DNA of 64,000 nucleotides from Cellulophaga algicola DSM 14237. GTDB taxonomy: Bacteria; Bacteroidota; Bacteroidia; Flavobacteriales; Flavobacteriaceae. Within the stretch, counting starts at the first letter, position 1, and each line of letters starts with the position of its first letter. Under the pieces are notes generated by a model. It was not told the origin of the DNA and ran no database searches. It saw nothing but the letters and a program-made list of their open reading frames with translations. A program made the position numbers and the translations under genes. Shown here piece after piece: positions 54,271 to 63,335 of the stretch. The stretch spans positions 2,852,001 to 2,916,000 of the forward strand of contig NC_014934.1 of NCBI RefSeq assembly GCF_000186265.1. Direction: 5' to 3'.

Positions 54271-55041
54271 TTATCTTCCCATCCAACCCCCGTCTACAAG
54301 GGTAATAGATCCATGCATGTAGTCTGATGCTTTAGAGCACAAGAAAACAATAGGTCCTGCAAAATCTTTAGGTTCTCCCCATCTACCCGCAGGAATACGA
54401 GATAAGATAGATTTAGCGCGTTCAGGGTCATTACGTAAAGCTTCAGTGTTGTCTGTGGAAATATATCCTGGAGCAATACCATTTACATTAACACCTTTGC
54501 TAGCCCATTCATTAGCAAATGCCATAATCATTTGGCCAATTGCTCCTTTACTAGCTGCATAACCTGGTACCGTAATTCCACCTTGATAGGTTAATAATGA
54601 GGCTGTAAAAACTATTTTTCCAGATCCACGAGCAATCATGTCTTTGCCTATTTCTCGGGTTAAAATAAATTGGGCGTTCTGGTTAACTTCGATAACTTTA
54701 TCCCACATATCATCTGGGTGTTCTGCGGCAGGAGTTCTTAAAATAGTACCTGCATTGTTGACCAGAATGTCTATGGTAGGATGGTTTTCTTTCACCTTCG
54801 CTATAAAATTATAAAGGGCTTTTCTATCTGAAAAATCACATTGGTAGGCGCTAAATTTTTGACCAAGTGCAGTAACTTCTTTTTCTACAGCACTACCACT
54901 AGCTTCTAATGTAGCAGAAACACCAATAATATCTGCACCCGCTTCAGCTAATGCTAAAGCCATTCCTTTTCCTATTCCTCTCTTACAACCCGTTACAAGG
55001 GCTACTTTGCCATTAAGGCTAAAACTCTCTAATATGCTCAT
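54271..55041 (-). CDS. kduD: KduD-like SDR (2-keto-3-deoxy-gluconate 5-dehydrogenase / diketo-acid reductase)
   Basis: A 256-aa short-chain dehydrogenase very like KduD: FSLNGKVALVTGCKRGIGKGMALALAEAGADI at the start, NNAGTILRTPAAEH, YAASKGAIGQMIMAFANEWA, VNGIAPGYISTDNTEALRNDPER, IPAGRWGEP and HGSITLVDGGWMGR at the end. KduD interconverts 2,5-diketo-3-deoxy-gluconate and KDG. In L-AHG catabolism this reduction is the last step before KDG. It starts 10 bp after the zinc dehydrogenase stop, which would make the diketo-acid. In some annotations this family is called 2-deoxy-D-gluconate 3-dehydrogenase. Confidence 0.9.
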   Translation of the reverse strand: MSILESFSLNGKVALVTGCKRGIGKGMALALAEAGADIIGVSATLEASGSAVEKEVTALGQKFSAYQCDFSDRKALYNFIAKVKENHPTIDILVNNAGTILRTPAAEHPDDMWDKVIEVNQNAQFILTREIGKDMIARGSGKIVFTASLLTYQGGITVPGYAASKGAIGQMIMAFANEWASKGVNVNGIAPGYISTDNTEALRNDPERAKSILSRIPAGRWGEPKDFAGPIVFLCSKASDYMHGSITLVDGGWMGR

Positions 55042-55051
55042 TGTTTGTGTG

Positions 55052-56068
55052 TTATAATTGACAATCCATTAATACTTTTAAACCGTCAGGATTGTTATCT
55101 ATATTTTCAAAAACTTGTTGAATGTTTGTTAATGGCTGCACATCAGTAATCATTTGTTCAAATGGCAGTTCATTTGCAGTGATGAGTTCAATGGCTTTTT
55201 CATAATCTTCTTTTTCGTATACTCGAGCGCCTATTAAGCTTAGTTCTTTCCAGAAAAACTTAAAGAGATCTACTGGTTTTTTCTCTCCATGGATGGCCAC
55301 CATTAAAATTCTTCCTCTTATACCCGCTACTTCACACATGACATCTAAAGCAGGCTGCACGCCAGCTACTTCAAAAACCACATCTGCACGTCTGTTTTCT
55401 GTCTTGCTTTTTACGTATTCGACTAAATCTAATTCAAGAGGATTCACAGCATCAAACCCCAATTCTTTTGCTTTTGCAATACGTTTAGGGTTTACTTCAG
55501 ATATAATTACTTGTGCACCTACTTCTTTAGCGACCATGGCTACTAATAAGCCAATAGGACCGCCACCTAAAACTACGGCAGTTTCTCCTTTGACTAAACC
55601 ACTTCTGCGCACATCATGTGTGGCAACAGATAGGGGTTCTATTAAGGCTGCTAATTTTAAATCGGTCTCCGCTTTTAATTTATGAAGTACAAAAGCAGGA
55701 ACGTTCCAATACTGTTGCATTGATCCCGGGCTGTCTATTCCAATAAATTTTAATTCTTCACAGATGTGATTAAATCCTTTATCAGATGCTTTTACTTTTC
55801 TATCATCTAAGGGGCGTACAACTACTTTTTCTCCAATAGAAAAGCCAGTAACATCTGCACCTACGGCATCAATAGTTCCAGACATCTCATGTCCAATAGT
55901 CTGTGGCATAGCAACGCGCTTATCCATCATACCATGGTAAATGTGCACATCTGTGCCGCAAACGCCTGAATACGCTACTTTAATTCGAACTTCATCATTG
56001 CTAGGTTGTTCAATTTCTTTGTCAATAACTGTAAAGGTTTTATTGCCTTCGTATATGGTTGCTTTCAT
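55052..56068 (-). CDS. MDR dehydrogenase, probable 2-keto-3-deoxy-L-galactonate 5-dehydrogenase
   Basis: A 338-aa medium-chain dehydrogenase. I take the ATG at 56068 (MKATIYEGNKTF); the frame runs on to 56122, but that would place the start inside the operator. Catalytic zinc residues are in GVCGTDVHIYHG and IGHEMSGTI, and the Rossmann turn is VVLGGGPIGLLVA. The structural zinc lobe is lost: between GEKVVVRPLDD and FIGIDSPGSMQQYW only one Cys remains, where the paralogue at 39830 has four. A zinc dehydrogenase oxidises 2-keto-3-deoxy-L-galactonate at C5 in agarolytic bacteria, which fits its place before kduD (10 bp) and with the cycloisomerase. It is the first gene of the operon, 11 bp after the palindromic operator. 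Confidence 0.82.
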   Translation of the reverse strand: MKATIYEGNKTFTVIDKEIEQPSNDEVRIKVAYSGVCGTDVHIYHGMMDKRVAMPQTIGHEMSGTIDAVGADVTGFSIGEKVVVRPLDDRKVKASDKGFNHICEELKFIGIDSPGSMQQYWNVPAFVLHKLKAETDLKLAALIEPLSVATHDVRRSGLVKGETAVVLGGGPIGLLVAMVAKEVGAQVIISEVNPKRIAKAKELGFDAVNPLELDLVEYVKSKTENRRADVVFEVAGVQPALDVMCEVAGIRGRILMVAIHGEKKPVDLFKFFWKELSLIGARVYEKEDYEKAIELITANELPFEQMITDVQPLTNIQQVFENIDNNPDGLKVLMDCQL

Positions 56069-56078
56069 TAAATTTATT

Positions 56079-56119
56079 GTTTCAAATAATAAACTAGTTT
56101 CATATTTGAAACAAATATA
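56079..56119 (-). promoter_or_regulatory. 34-bp palindromic operator with overlapping promoter box (L-AHG operon)
   Basis: Arms 56079-56094 (GTTTCAAATAATAAAC) and 56097-56112 (GTTTCATATTTGAAAC) pair at 14 of 16 positions around a TA centre. The site matches the one at 9085-9118 over most of its length and carries the same TATATTTG on the - strand at 56119-56112. The predicted start of transcription falls inside the palindrome and the first ATG is 11 bp beyond it, so a bound protein should block the promoter. The IclR gene ends about 170 bp upstream on the same strand. Confidence 0.8.
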
Positions 56120-56286
56120 CAATTATTTATAAAACAACAAGCTTATAAAAATGCATAGATCGTAGCTAAATTGTTAAAATTTTGGACGATGCTGTTTAGC
56201 CTTTCAAAACAGTTTAAAGAAAAGACTGATTTAAAAAGAAGTGTTTTTTAAAATAAGAGCCAAAGGGTTTGGCTTATGGAGTTTGC

Positions 56287-57078
56287 TTATTGAGAGATAT
56301 AGCCCAATTTTATAGAGATATCTAGGGCATATTGCGCTATGATTTTTCCTTTTGAGTCAAATTCTTCATGCGGTAATCTCCCATGGGGAGCAGTAATCCA
56401 AAGTGCAGCAACAGGGTAACCAGATTCATTATAAATGGGGGCGCCAATACAATGAATACCTTGAATGTCTTCGCCATTATCAATAGCGTAGCCTTTTTGT
56501 TTTACCTCAAGTAAGGTACTTTTAAATTCTTTTTTTGAGGTAATAGTGTTTTTAGTAAATTTTGTCAGTGTTAGTTTCTTGAGAATTGCATTACAATCTT
56601 CTTGCGGCATATTGGCTAATATAGATTTACCGCCAACAGAACTATGTAGACTAAACTGGGTGCCTTGTTCTACAAATAGTTTTACAGGATAAGATGAAGA
56701 GACTTGTTCCAAAATAGTGCCTTTATCGCCTAGTAGTATCCCTAGCATTACGGACTCTTTTAATTCATCTCTTAGGGCGCGCATTACATCTATAGACATT
56801 TCAACGATGCTTTGCTCTGTCATTGCGGAAATACCCATAGTAAGCATTTTCCGAGACAAGGTAATTTTTTTTGTGGTCTCGTTTTTCTGGAGGTAATTTT
56901 TAAAGATAAGCGTACTTACCACTCTAAATGCAGATGTTTTGGTAAGCGCTAGCGTTTCTGTAATCTCAGCTAAGGTTAATCCGTTTTTTTTAGTGGCTAG
57001 TAATTCAATGACGAGTAATCCTCGTTCTAAATTAGGAACATTGTATTCAGATTTTAAATCGGCCTTAGGTTTAATCAT
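56287..57078 (-). CDS. IclR-family transcriptional regulator (KdgR-like)
   Basis: A 263-aa regulator. Residues about 18-75 form the winged helix (RGLLVIELLATKKNGLTLAEIT, then KTSAFRVVSTLIFKNYLQK); residues about 90-260 form the IclR effector domain (VMLGILLGDKGTILEQV, FSLHSSVGGKSILANMP, KQKGYAIDNGEDIQGIHCIGAPIY, PVAALWITAP). IclR members often sense sugar acids such as KDG and repress catabolic genes. It lies just upstream of the L-AHG operon with the palindromic operator between them, and both sugar routes here make KDG. It is therefore the leading candidate for the protein that binds the 9085 and 56079 sites; this is inference. Confidence 0.9.
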   Translation of the reverse strand: MIKPKADLKSEYNVPNLERGLLVIELLATKKNGLTLAEITETLALTKTSAFRVVSTLIFKNYLQKNETTKKITLSRKMLTMGISAMTEQSIVEMSIDVMRALRDELKESVMLGILLGDKGTILEQVSSSYPVKLFVEQGTQFSLHSSVGGKSILANMPQEDCNAILKKLTLTKFTKNTITSKKEFKSTLLEVKQKGYAIDNGEDIQGIHCIGAPIYNESGYPVAALWITAPHGRLPHEEFDSKGKIIAQYALDISIKLGYISQ

Positions 57079-57129
57079 CGAGAAACATTTGAATACAAAG
57101 CTACTATTATTTCGTTAATTATAAGGGGT

Positions 57130-57166
57130 AAAAAAAAAGAGGAACATTGTTAAATATGTTCCTCTT
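57130..57166 (-). terminator. Rho-independent terminator of the GH2-GH117 transcript
   Basis: Perfect 11-bp arms AAGAGGAACAT (57137-57147) and ATGTTCCTCTT (57156-57166) with an 8-nt loop are followed on the - strand by eight or nine T (complement of the A run at 57130-57138). It ends the transcript 20 bp past the GH117 stop. Confidence 0.88.
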
Positions 57167-57185
57167 CATTTATAAATAATTGATA

Positions 57186-58412
57186 TTATTTAGATTTCTC
57201 TCCTTTTGCTGCATGCGTAGTTTTTCTAGCAGACGTAAAACTCATGATGCTTTGGTAATCACTATTGTTATACACATGCGATAATCCCCATCGTAAGATT
57301 TCTGTAGGTTCTTTTTCGTTATCTGCCGTTCTATCTAAACCAATGGCATGCGCAGAAACACTTGGAATGACTGACATAATTTCAAAATTTATACCATCTG
57401 GTGCCCATTGTATGGTGTTTTTCTCAGGACCGTCTGTTGTAATTAAGGCAGCAATACCATCATTATACGGCCATACACAAATTTCATGACCACTATTGCT
57501 AATAGGGTTATAAGGAGATTTTACATAAGGACCTAACGGGTTATCTGCAATAGCGACACCATGGCGAATTTGTCTTCCTCCGAAAGTGATTTTTTCTCCC
57601 ATTTGCTCTCCTTTGTAGTATAAGTAGAATTTTCCTTTGTAAGGAATAATGCATGGATCATGTACTTTATGACTATCAAAATCTCCTTTTTTCTCTACTA
57701 AGAATCTATTTTGTTCTTCCCCTTTCCAAATGCCATTATCTGCCGGACTCAAGATAGGTTCCTCGCTTTTTATCCAAGGGCCATTTGGCGATTCTGACCA
57801 AGCTAAACCAACTTGATTTTTAACTCGTACGTTGTAAGGCGATTTTACGGTTTGATAACATAAGTAATATTTGTTCTCATACTTCATGATTTCAACAGTA
57901 AATACAGAACGGTCATCATAAGCTCCTTTTTCTCCTCTAGGTACTGCTAAACCTTCTTCCTTCCAAGTTTCTCCGTCTTCAGAAGTGGCATACCAGATGT
58001 CACAACGATCCCAAGGGAAAACCTTATCGTTCTCTATATCTCCAGAAAAGCCTTGAGAAGGTCCTGTACTCTTACTATACCAAACATAGAATTTACCATC
58101 TTCTTTAATTACAGCGCTAGGGTCTCTTCTAACCACACCTTCTTCATAGGCCAAATCTCCTTTTAATGGCTTTAGATTAGAAAATTCTATAAACCATTCA
58201 TTTCCAAGGTCTTTTGGCCATTGTAAAGCGCGTTTAGAGGCTGCACTTAGGAAGTCTTTGTTGGTGATTCCTAACTCGTCTATCTGTTCTTCTGTGATTG
58301 TGATTTCTTGTTCCTTCATGTCTGTTTGGGTTTCAGATTTTTTAGCATCTTCACATGCTGTGAATGCTAAACTACAGAATATTGATACTAAAAAAAAGGT
58401 GTTTTTTTTCAT
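57186..58412 (-). CDS. ahgA: GH117 alpha-1,3-(3,6-anhydro)-L-galactosidase (neoagarooligosaccharide hydrolase), lipoprotein
   Basis: A 408-aa five-bladed beta-propeller enzyme. The signal ends in a lipobox-like LAFTAC (Cys20). It continues with the N-terminal helical extension used for dimer swapping ([19 protein letters not shown]). Catalytic residues lie at Asp97 (RRDPSAVI), Asp252 (KVHDPCII) and Glu310 (SGHEICVW), the same numbers I recall for the Zobellia enzyme AhgA (Zg4663), which suggests near colinearity with the active clade. The enzyme removes terminal 3,6-anhydro-L-galactose from neoagaro-oligosaccharides and so supplies the L-AHG operon next door. It follows a GH2 enzyme by 72 bp in the same transcript. 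Other GH117 clades have different or unknown activities. Confidence 0.9.
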   Translation of the reverse strand: MKKNTFFLVSIFCSLAFTACEDAKKSETQTDMKEQEITITEEQIDELGITNKDFLSAASKRALQWPKDLGNEWFIEFSNLKPLKGDLAYEEGVVRRDPSAVIKEDGKFYVWYSKSTGPSQGFSGDIENDKVFPWDRCDIWYATSEDGETWKEEGLAVPRGEKGAYDDRSVFTVEIMKYENKYYLCYQTVKSPYNVRVKNQVGLAWSESPNGPWIKSEEPILSPADNGIWKGEEQNRFLVEKKGDFDSHKVHDPCIIPYKGKFYLYYKGEQMGEKITFGGRQIRHGVAIADNPLGPYVKSPYNPISNSGHEICVWPYNDGIAALITTDGPEKNTIQWAPDGINFEIMSVIPSVSAHAIGLDRTADNEKEPTEILRWGLSHVYNNSDYQSIMSFTSARKTTHAAKGEKSK

Positions 58413-58484
58413 TTTATTGTTTGTTGTTAGATTGGATAGTTATTGTTATTTCGTTGCTCTCTAGTGCGCTAGAACTTGCTTTAA

Positions 58485-60944
58485 TTAAAATATAGGTACG
58501 GTACTATTTTTTATAGATTGGATAATTAGTAGCGCGCGGCCTTTATCTGTTGTGATTTCGGTACCATTAAAATCTTGAGTACTGGTCATAGCGCCATTAT
58601 CTACACCTAACACTTTTGCACCACCAGAGACGGTGAAACTAATTTTTTGATTTTCTGTTTTAATAGCGTTTCCGTCTTTGTCTGTAATTTGTAGTACAAT
58701 ATGGGCAGTATCATAGCCATCTGCCTTTAATTGGTGCTTATCTCCAACTAAAGTTAATGCTTCAGGTTTTGATGTTGTTCTTATAAAAGTTTCAACTTTT
58801 TGTCCATTTTTTAGACCAACAGCTTTTAAAGTGCCTTCTTTAAAGGGTACTGCCCATTTATATATGTGATCTTCAAATTCCGTTAGCTTCTTTATTCCTA
58901 AAGAGTCTTCGTTTAAGAAAAGTTCTACCTCTTCACAATTAGAGTAGATTTCTACAATGGTGGCTTGACCATTCTCGTAGTTCCAATGTTCATTTACTTC
59001 TTGCCATACCCAAAGTGCTTTCTTCCAAGCATCCTTTTTCTTTTCTATAGGATTCGCATTAGGTATAGTTTTATAGTTAGATTTTTCTTCTGTTTGTGTT
59101 GCAATGTAGATGGAAGGGGTGTCATTCCATAAAGATTTAAACATATAGTAAGAAGGTTTCTCAAAACCTGCAATATCTAAGAGTCCGCTTGGTGTTCCTT
59201 TTTTAGGCCATCCGCCATTAGATTCTCCCAAGTAATCAATTCCTGTCCATAAGAAAGTGCCAGAAATAAACGGCCTATCTAATACTGCTTTCCACTCATG
59301 CCATTGTCCCAAATTCTCAGTTCCCATAATGGGTTTGTTAGGATAGTTTTCGTGGCCATAATCATAAATAACCCTACGATAGCTGAATCCAATTATATCT
59401 AATGCATCAGCATAACCAGATTCATAACTAGAAGAAGGTAAAATACAATTTGCAATCACATAACGCGTAGTGTCTAATTCTTTGGTCCATTTTGCTAGTT
59501 TTTGTGCCGTAGCGCCAATATCATACTGCTCTTTAGGAAGGGTTTTTATTTTTTCTTTTATGACATCAATAGTGTTAGGAGGTACAGACCAAAAATAATT
59601 TCCACTCCAGTCCATATTGTTAAAGAAACCTGTTGCTTTTGCATTTCTAGGATAGGTCCATTCTATTTCATTCCCTATACTCCATTGAAAGATAGAAGGA
59701 TGATTTCGGTGCGAAAGGATTGTATTTTTTAAATCTCTTTCTGCCCATTCTTGAAAATGCTCAGCATTACCTCGCGTAATGTAATCAACACTACGCTCAT
59801 TCATGTTTTTTCTTTTATCCTTTGGGTTATCCCATTCGTCAAAGAATTCATCTTGAACCAAAAAGCCCATTTCATCACATAAATCTAAGAATTCATTAGA
59901 CGCAGGGTTATGTGAAATTCTTATCGCATTACAACCTGTTTCTTTTAATTTTTCTAAGCGCCTTCTCCACACTTCTTTTGGTACTGCAGCACCTACCAAT
60001 CCGCCATCGTGGTGTAAACAAACTCCCTTTATTTTTCTGTTTTTTCCATTTAAATAAAAACCAGTTTGTGCATCAAATTTTATACTACGTATACCAAATA
60101 CAGTTTCTTCTGTTTCAATAATTTTACCATTTTCTATCACTTTAGTAACGGCTGTATATAGATGAGGTTGGTCTACATCCCATAACATAGGCTGGTCTAT
60201 TTTTAAAGTAGCTGCATTTTTTTTAGTGCTTGATTTTCCGACATCCAGAGTGGAAGTTATGCTGCCAACTTTAGTTTGATTGGCATCTATTATTTCAGTA
60301 GTAACTATTATGTTTTTTGACTCCTCATAATTGTTTTTAATACTGGTTTCAATCTGTATAGTGGCAGATTCTTTTGTAGCATTAGGGGTGGTAATAAAGG
60401 TTCCCCAAACCGGAATATGCAATTTGTTTTTGGTTATTAATGCTACATTTCTGTAGATTCCAGAACCTGTATACCATCTACTATCTGCATATCTGGTGCG
60501 ATCTACAGTTACATTTATAGTATTCATTTCTTTTTTTAGAGATGAAGTAATATCATAATAAAAAGGGGAGTATCCATAAGGATGATCGCCAAGCTCAGTA
60601 TTGTTTAAGCTAATTGTAGCATTATTATAAACACCATCAAATACGATATAGGCTACTTGATCATCATTTAGATTCAGCGTAAAATCTTTTTTATAATGCC
60701 CTATGCCTCCTAAGAGATATCCAGTTGCTCCTTCACCATGTATAGAATCAAGAGAATTCTCAATACTCCAATCATGTGGTAAATTAATTTTTTGCCAATC
60801 TGTATCATAGGTGTTGGATACAGAATCTTCTAATTTAAATTGCCAATCAAAATTAAAATCTGCGGTAAGATTTTGAGCAACTTTGGTTGTACAACTTGTT
60901 GCTAATATTGAGAAAAAGGCAAGAATGATTATGATGTATTTCAT
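58485..60944 (-). CDS. GH2 beta-galactosidase-like glycoside hydrolase, lipoprotein
   Basis: An 819-aa lipoprotein (lipobox LATSC, Cys18). Domains: GH2 sugar-binding domain ([32 protein letters not shown]), Ig-like, TIM barrel ([25 protein letters not shown]), then C-terminal Ig-like domains. Acid/base Glu426 in WSIGNE and nucleophile Glu543 in GTENLGQW are present. It shares layout with the GH2 at 27259 but has extra residues between the two catalytic Glu. It would release beta-linked galactose from odd-numbered or GH117-trimmed agaro-oligosaccharides, alternating with the GH117 enzyme encoded 72 bp downstream. Its promoter must lie in 60945-61250. Confidence 0.92.
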   Translation of the reverse strand: MKYIIIILAFFSILATSCTTKVAQNLTADFNFDWQFKLEDSVSNTYDTDWQKINLPHDWSIENSLDSIHGEGATGYLLGGIGHYKKDFTLNLNDDQVAYIVFDGVYNNATISLNNTELGDHPYGYSPFYYDITSSLKKEMNTINVTVDRTRYADSRWYTGSGIYRNVALITKNKLHIPVWGTFITTPNATKESATIQIETSIKNNYEESKNIIVTTEIIDANQTKVGSITSTLDVGKSSTKKNAATLKIDQPMLWDVDQPHLYTAVTKVIENGKIIETEETVFGIRSIKFDAQTGFYLNGKNRKIKGVCLHHDGGLVGAAVPKEVWRRRLEKLKETGCNAIRISHNPASNEFLDLCDEMGFLVQDEFFDEWDNPKDKRKNMNERSVDYITRGNAEHFQEWAERDLKNTILSHRNHPSIFQWSIGNEIEWTYPRNAKATGFFNNMDWSGNYFWSVPPNTIDVIKEKIKTLPKEQYDIGATAQKLAKWTKELDTTRYVIANCILPSSSYESGYADALDIIGFSYRRVIYDYGHENYPNKPIMGTENLGQWHEWKAVLDRPFISGTFLWTGIDYLGESNGGWPKKGTPSGLLDIAGFEKPSYYMFKSLWNDTPSIYIATQTEEKSNYKTIPNANPIEKKKDAWKKALWVWQEVNEHWNYENGQATIVEIYSNCEEVELFLNEDSLGIKKLTEFEDHIYKWAVPFKEGTLKAVGLKNGQKVETFIRTTSKPEALTLVGDKHQLKADGYDTAHIVLQITDKDGNAIKTENQKISFTVSGGAKVLGVDNGAMTSTQDFNGTEITTDKGRALLIIQSIKNSTVPIF

Positions 60945-61387
60945 AGGGATGGTATGCGTTACTAATAGTTGTTTTTTTTAACTGATTTCTATTTTGAGTG
61001 ATGTCATCGAACTAAACATGAGATTTTAAACTGGTTCTGCACAATTTCCTTTTTTTTAGTTCTAAAATTGATTATGAACTTTTCTCTACATCTTTAGGGA
61101 AGTAGTATATAGTTCTCAATTTCCTTTAAATGTTACTATTTCATAATTTTGTACGTTTAAAATTTATGATATCTTAAAAAATAGCGACAATCTATGTTTC
61201 ATTGATAATCACACAAATATCAAGTTATTAAAGGATTTAAAGATATCATCTAACTAGACAAAAACTCAACAGACATTAATTTGTGCTAGTTTTAAAAACA
61301 TTTGAACTAGACATTGCATATATTCAATCAATTTTTGAATCTAAAATTTCTATCAGCAGGTATATTATGATGAATTATCTCCTCAAA
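60945..61387. other. Divergent intergenic region with one inverted motif copy
   Basis: This 443-bp AT-rich spacer separates the GH2-GH117 transcript (-) from the TPR/LuxR regulator (+). The only repeated element I find is ACTAGACAAAAACT at 61253-61266, the exact complement of the motif at 63179-63192. No complete copy of the 34-bp palindrome is present; AAACTGGTT at 61029 is at best a half-match. A short open stretch from GTG 61283 is in frame with the regulator but looks untranslated. Confidence 0.5.
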
Positions 61388-63001
61388 ATGAAGAAAAGCT
61401 ATTTTAAAATACTGATAATTACATGTGTTTTAAACGGTTTTGGTTTTGTTCTTAACGCTCAAGAAGTTGTTAAGTCCGATTCATATTTTGAAAAAGCAGA
61501 ACTATTAAAGGACACAGATACAGATAGCGCTATTCTTTTGTATAAGAAAAGTATATCTTATAATAGGAGTACAAATGATACTACCAATTTAATAAAAAGT
61601 TTATACGAATTATCTAATCTTTATGCGCATAGTTTAGATTATGGAAATGCCTATGATGGGTATTGGGATGCTTTATTATTATCCGAAAAAAAAGGAGATA
61701 ATTTTGCACGCGCAGAAATTTATCAAGCTTTGGGTTGGTTGTATTTATTTTATAGGAGAGACAATGAAGCGATAAAAGACTTTAATCATTCCATACAGCT
61801 TAAAAAAACACTCATTGAAAAAAACGAGCTTAAAGAATACTATCTCCTCTCAGATTATTTCTCATTAATTAATTTGTTTAGAACCAATGGTAATAATGTA
61901 ATGGCACGAAAATACATTGATAGTAGTATCATTATCCAGAAAAAATTTCAAACAAAATCTAGTTATTTAGATGCTGAAATTGGATATCAAGATGCCGTTG
62001 ATAAAAAGTATGATTTAGCTATTGATCGACTACATAAAGCAAGAACAGTTTTTGAAAAGGAAAACCCATCTTACCTTATTATTATAAATTATTTATTGGG
62101 TGAGGTTTATTACATGATGGGAGATATGACCACTAGTAAAAAGTATTTTAAAACCTCATTGGCACTGACGGAAGTGCATACCAATCACTCCAACTACAAA
62201 TTAGTGGACCAGGAAGCTTTGGCGTTAATAAGTAAGAATGCAAAAGATTATAAAAGTGCATTTCTTCATTTAGAGGCAGCAAACCAATTGGACAAATCTA
62301 TTTTTGGTAGGCAAAGTAAAAACAATCAACATCTTTTTGAAATTAATGACCGCTACAGAATTCAAAAAGAAAAAGAAAAAGAGCTTATAAAAGAACAGCA
62401 TATAACCAACTTAGAAAATGAAGAAAAGCTTTGGGTGCTAAAGTCATGGCTTATGGTTGTGGTAATTTTTTCAATTTTAATTCTGAGTTTTCTTTTGATT
62501 AGAAATATCAGGCGTAAACATACCTTAGAGAAACAATCGTTGGAAGAAAAAAGAGCGGTTGAACTGCAAAAAGCGAATGAAATTTTAGAGCTAAAAAATA
62601 ATGAGTTAACATCTTCTGCTTTGCAATTAATAGAGAAAGAAGAGTTTATTAAAAAGATGAAGGATACTATAGGGAAGAGTAAAGAAAACCTAGATGTGCC
62701 AGCAATCAATAGAATCATTAGTTCTGCTCAGGGGAGTCCAACTAGTAACTGGAAAGAATTTGAAGCTAGGTTTACAGCTATCAACCAAAGTTTTTATAAA
62801 AATTTAAAGGACAACTACCCCTCTTTGAGTCAGACAGATCTTAAATTGTGCGCATTAGTAAAGCTTAATTTCTCCAGTAAGGAAATGTCTTCCTTATTAG
62901 GGATCTCTATAGAAAGTGTCCATACTTCACGTTATCGTCTAAGAAAAAAACTAAACCTAGAACGCAATGACAACCTTACTGAGTTTATTGCTGAAATTTA
63001 A
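61388..63001 (+). CDS. TPR-repeat membrane regulator with C-terminal LuxR-type helix-turn-helix
   Basis: A 537-aa protein. The ATG at 61388 gives a signal peptide (MKKSYFKILI to VLNAQ); the open frame reaches a GTG at 61283 but that extension has no signal character. Residues about 30-330 are TPR-like repeats (YELSNLYAHSLDYGNAYDGY, AEIYQALGWLYLFY, GEVYYMMGDMTTSKKYF). A membrane helix near 390-410 (WLMVVVIFSILILSFLLI) and a coiled coil rich in Glu and Lys lead to a C-terminal helix-turn-helix (SQTDLKLCALVKLNFSSKEMSSLLGIS, then VHTSRYRLRKKL). This type is frequent beside SusC genes in Flavobacteriia, and it precedes a susC start by 335 bp. Its DNA site may be the 14-bp motif found on both sides of the gene. 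Confidence 0.85.
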   Translation: MKKSYFKILIITCVLNGFGFVLNAQEVVKSDSYFEKAELLKDTDTDSAILLYKKSISYNRSTNDTTNLIKSLYELSNLYAHSLDYGNAYDGYWDALLLSEKKGDNFARAEIYQALGWLYLFYRRDNEAIKDFNHSIQLKKTLIEKNELKEYYLLSDYFSLINLFRTNGNNVMARKYIDSSIIIQKKFQTKSSYLDAEIGYQDAVDKKYDLAIDRLHKARTVFEKENPSYLIIINYLLGEVYYMMGDMTTSKKYFKTSLALTEVHTNHSNYKLVDQEALALISKNAKDYKSAFLHLEAANQLDKSIFGRQSKNNQHLFEINDRYRIQKEKEKELIKEQHITNLENEEKLWVLKSWLMVVVIFSILILSFLLIRNIRRKHTLEKQSLEEKRAVELQKANEILELKNNELTSSALQLIEKEEFIKKMKDTIGKSKENLDVPAINRIISSAQGSPTSNWKEFEARFTAINQSFYKNLKDNYPSLSQTDLKLCALVKLNFSSKEMSSLLGISIESVHTSRYRLRKKLNLERNDNLTEFIAEI

Positions 63002-63178
63002 GCTTCCAGCATTGTAAAATGTCCTACAAAGAAGTTTTTTTTAAAATGCTGATTTCATTCTTTAAACACGAAATTCATAAATAGTATTCTTCTATTGAAT
63101 TTTTAATAAAATATTGTCTAGTTGTGTTTGATTTCGCTTGAAACACTATTAAATAGCTTCTTTTTTTTGGTTTTGTTC

Positions 63179-63192
63179 AGTTTTTGTCTAGT
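63179..63192 (+). promoter_or_regulatory. AGTTTTTGTCTAGT motif in the leader of the second susC
   Basis: Fourteen bases identical, in inverted orientation, to 61253-61266 and sharing 13 with 47509-47521. A related TTGTCTAGT lies at 63114. It is placed about 145 bp before the susC ATG in the 334-bp gap 63002-63335, where I see no other element. It could be a regulator site or a promoter element of the TTG (-33) kind. Confidence 0.4.
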
Positions 63193-63335
63193 CTATTTAG
63201 TGTGGGTAACTATATTAAATTGATAATTTAGTGCCGATAAAATTATTGTTTATCTAATATATCTATTTGTAAATAAGAATTTATTAAAAATAACTCACCA
63301 AAACTTGTTTAATACTAATTAACTCAAACAAATTT

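Noticed and set aside
48156-56068. A carrageenan (3,6-anhydro-D-galactose) locus
   Set aside because: No GH127-, GH129- or GH16 carrageenase-like gene is visible, and the GH117 enzyme nearby acts on the L form. The dehydrogenase/cycloisomerase pair alone does not decide the stereoisomer, so some doubt remains.
56253-56277. Hairpin after the IclR gene as a terminator
   Set aside because: The stem has a bulge and the - strand has no T run after it.
61024-61042. AAACTGGTT near 61029 as a half-site of the 34-bp palindrome before the GH2-GH117 transcript
   Set aside because: Fewer than half of the positions agree and there is no TATATTTG next to it.
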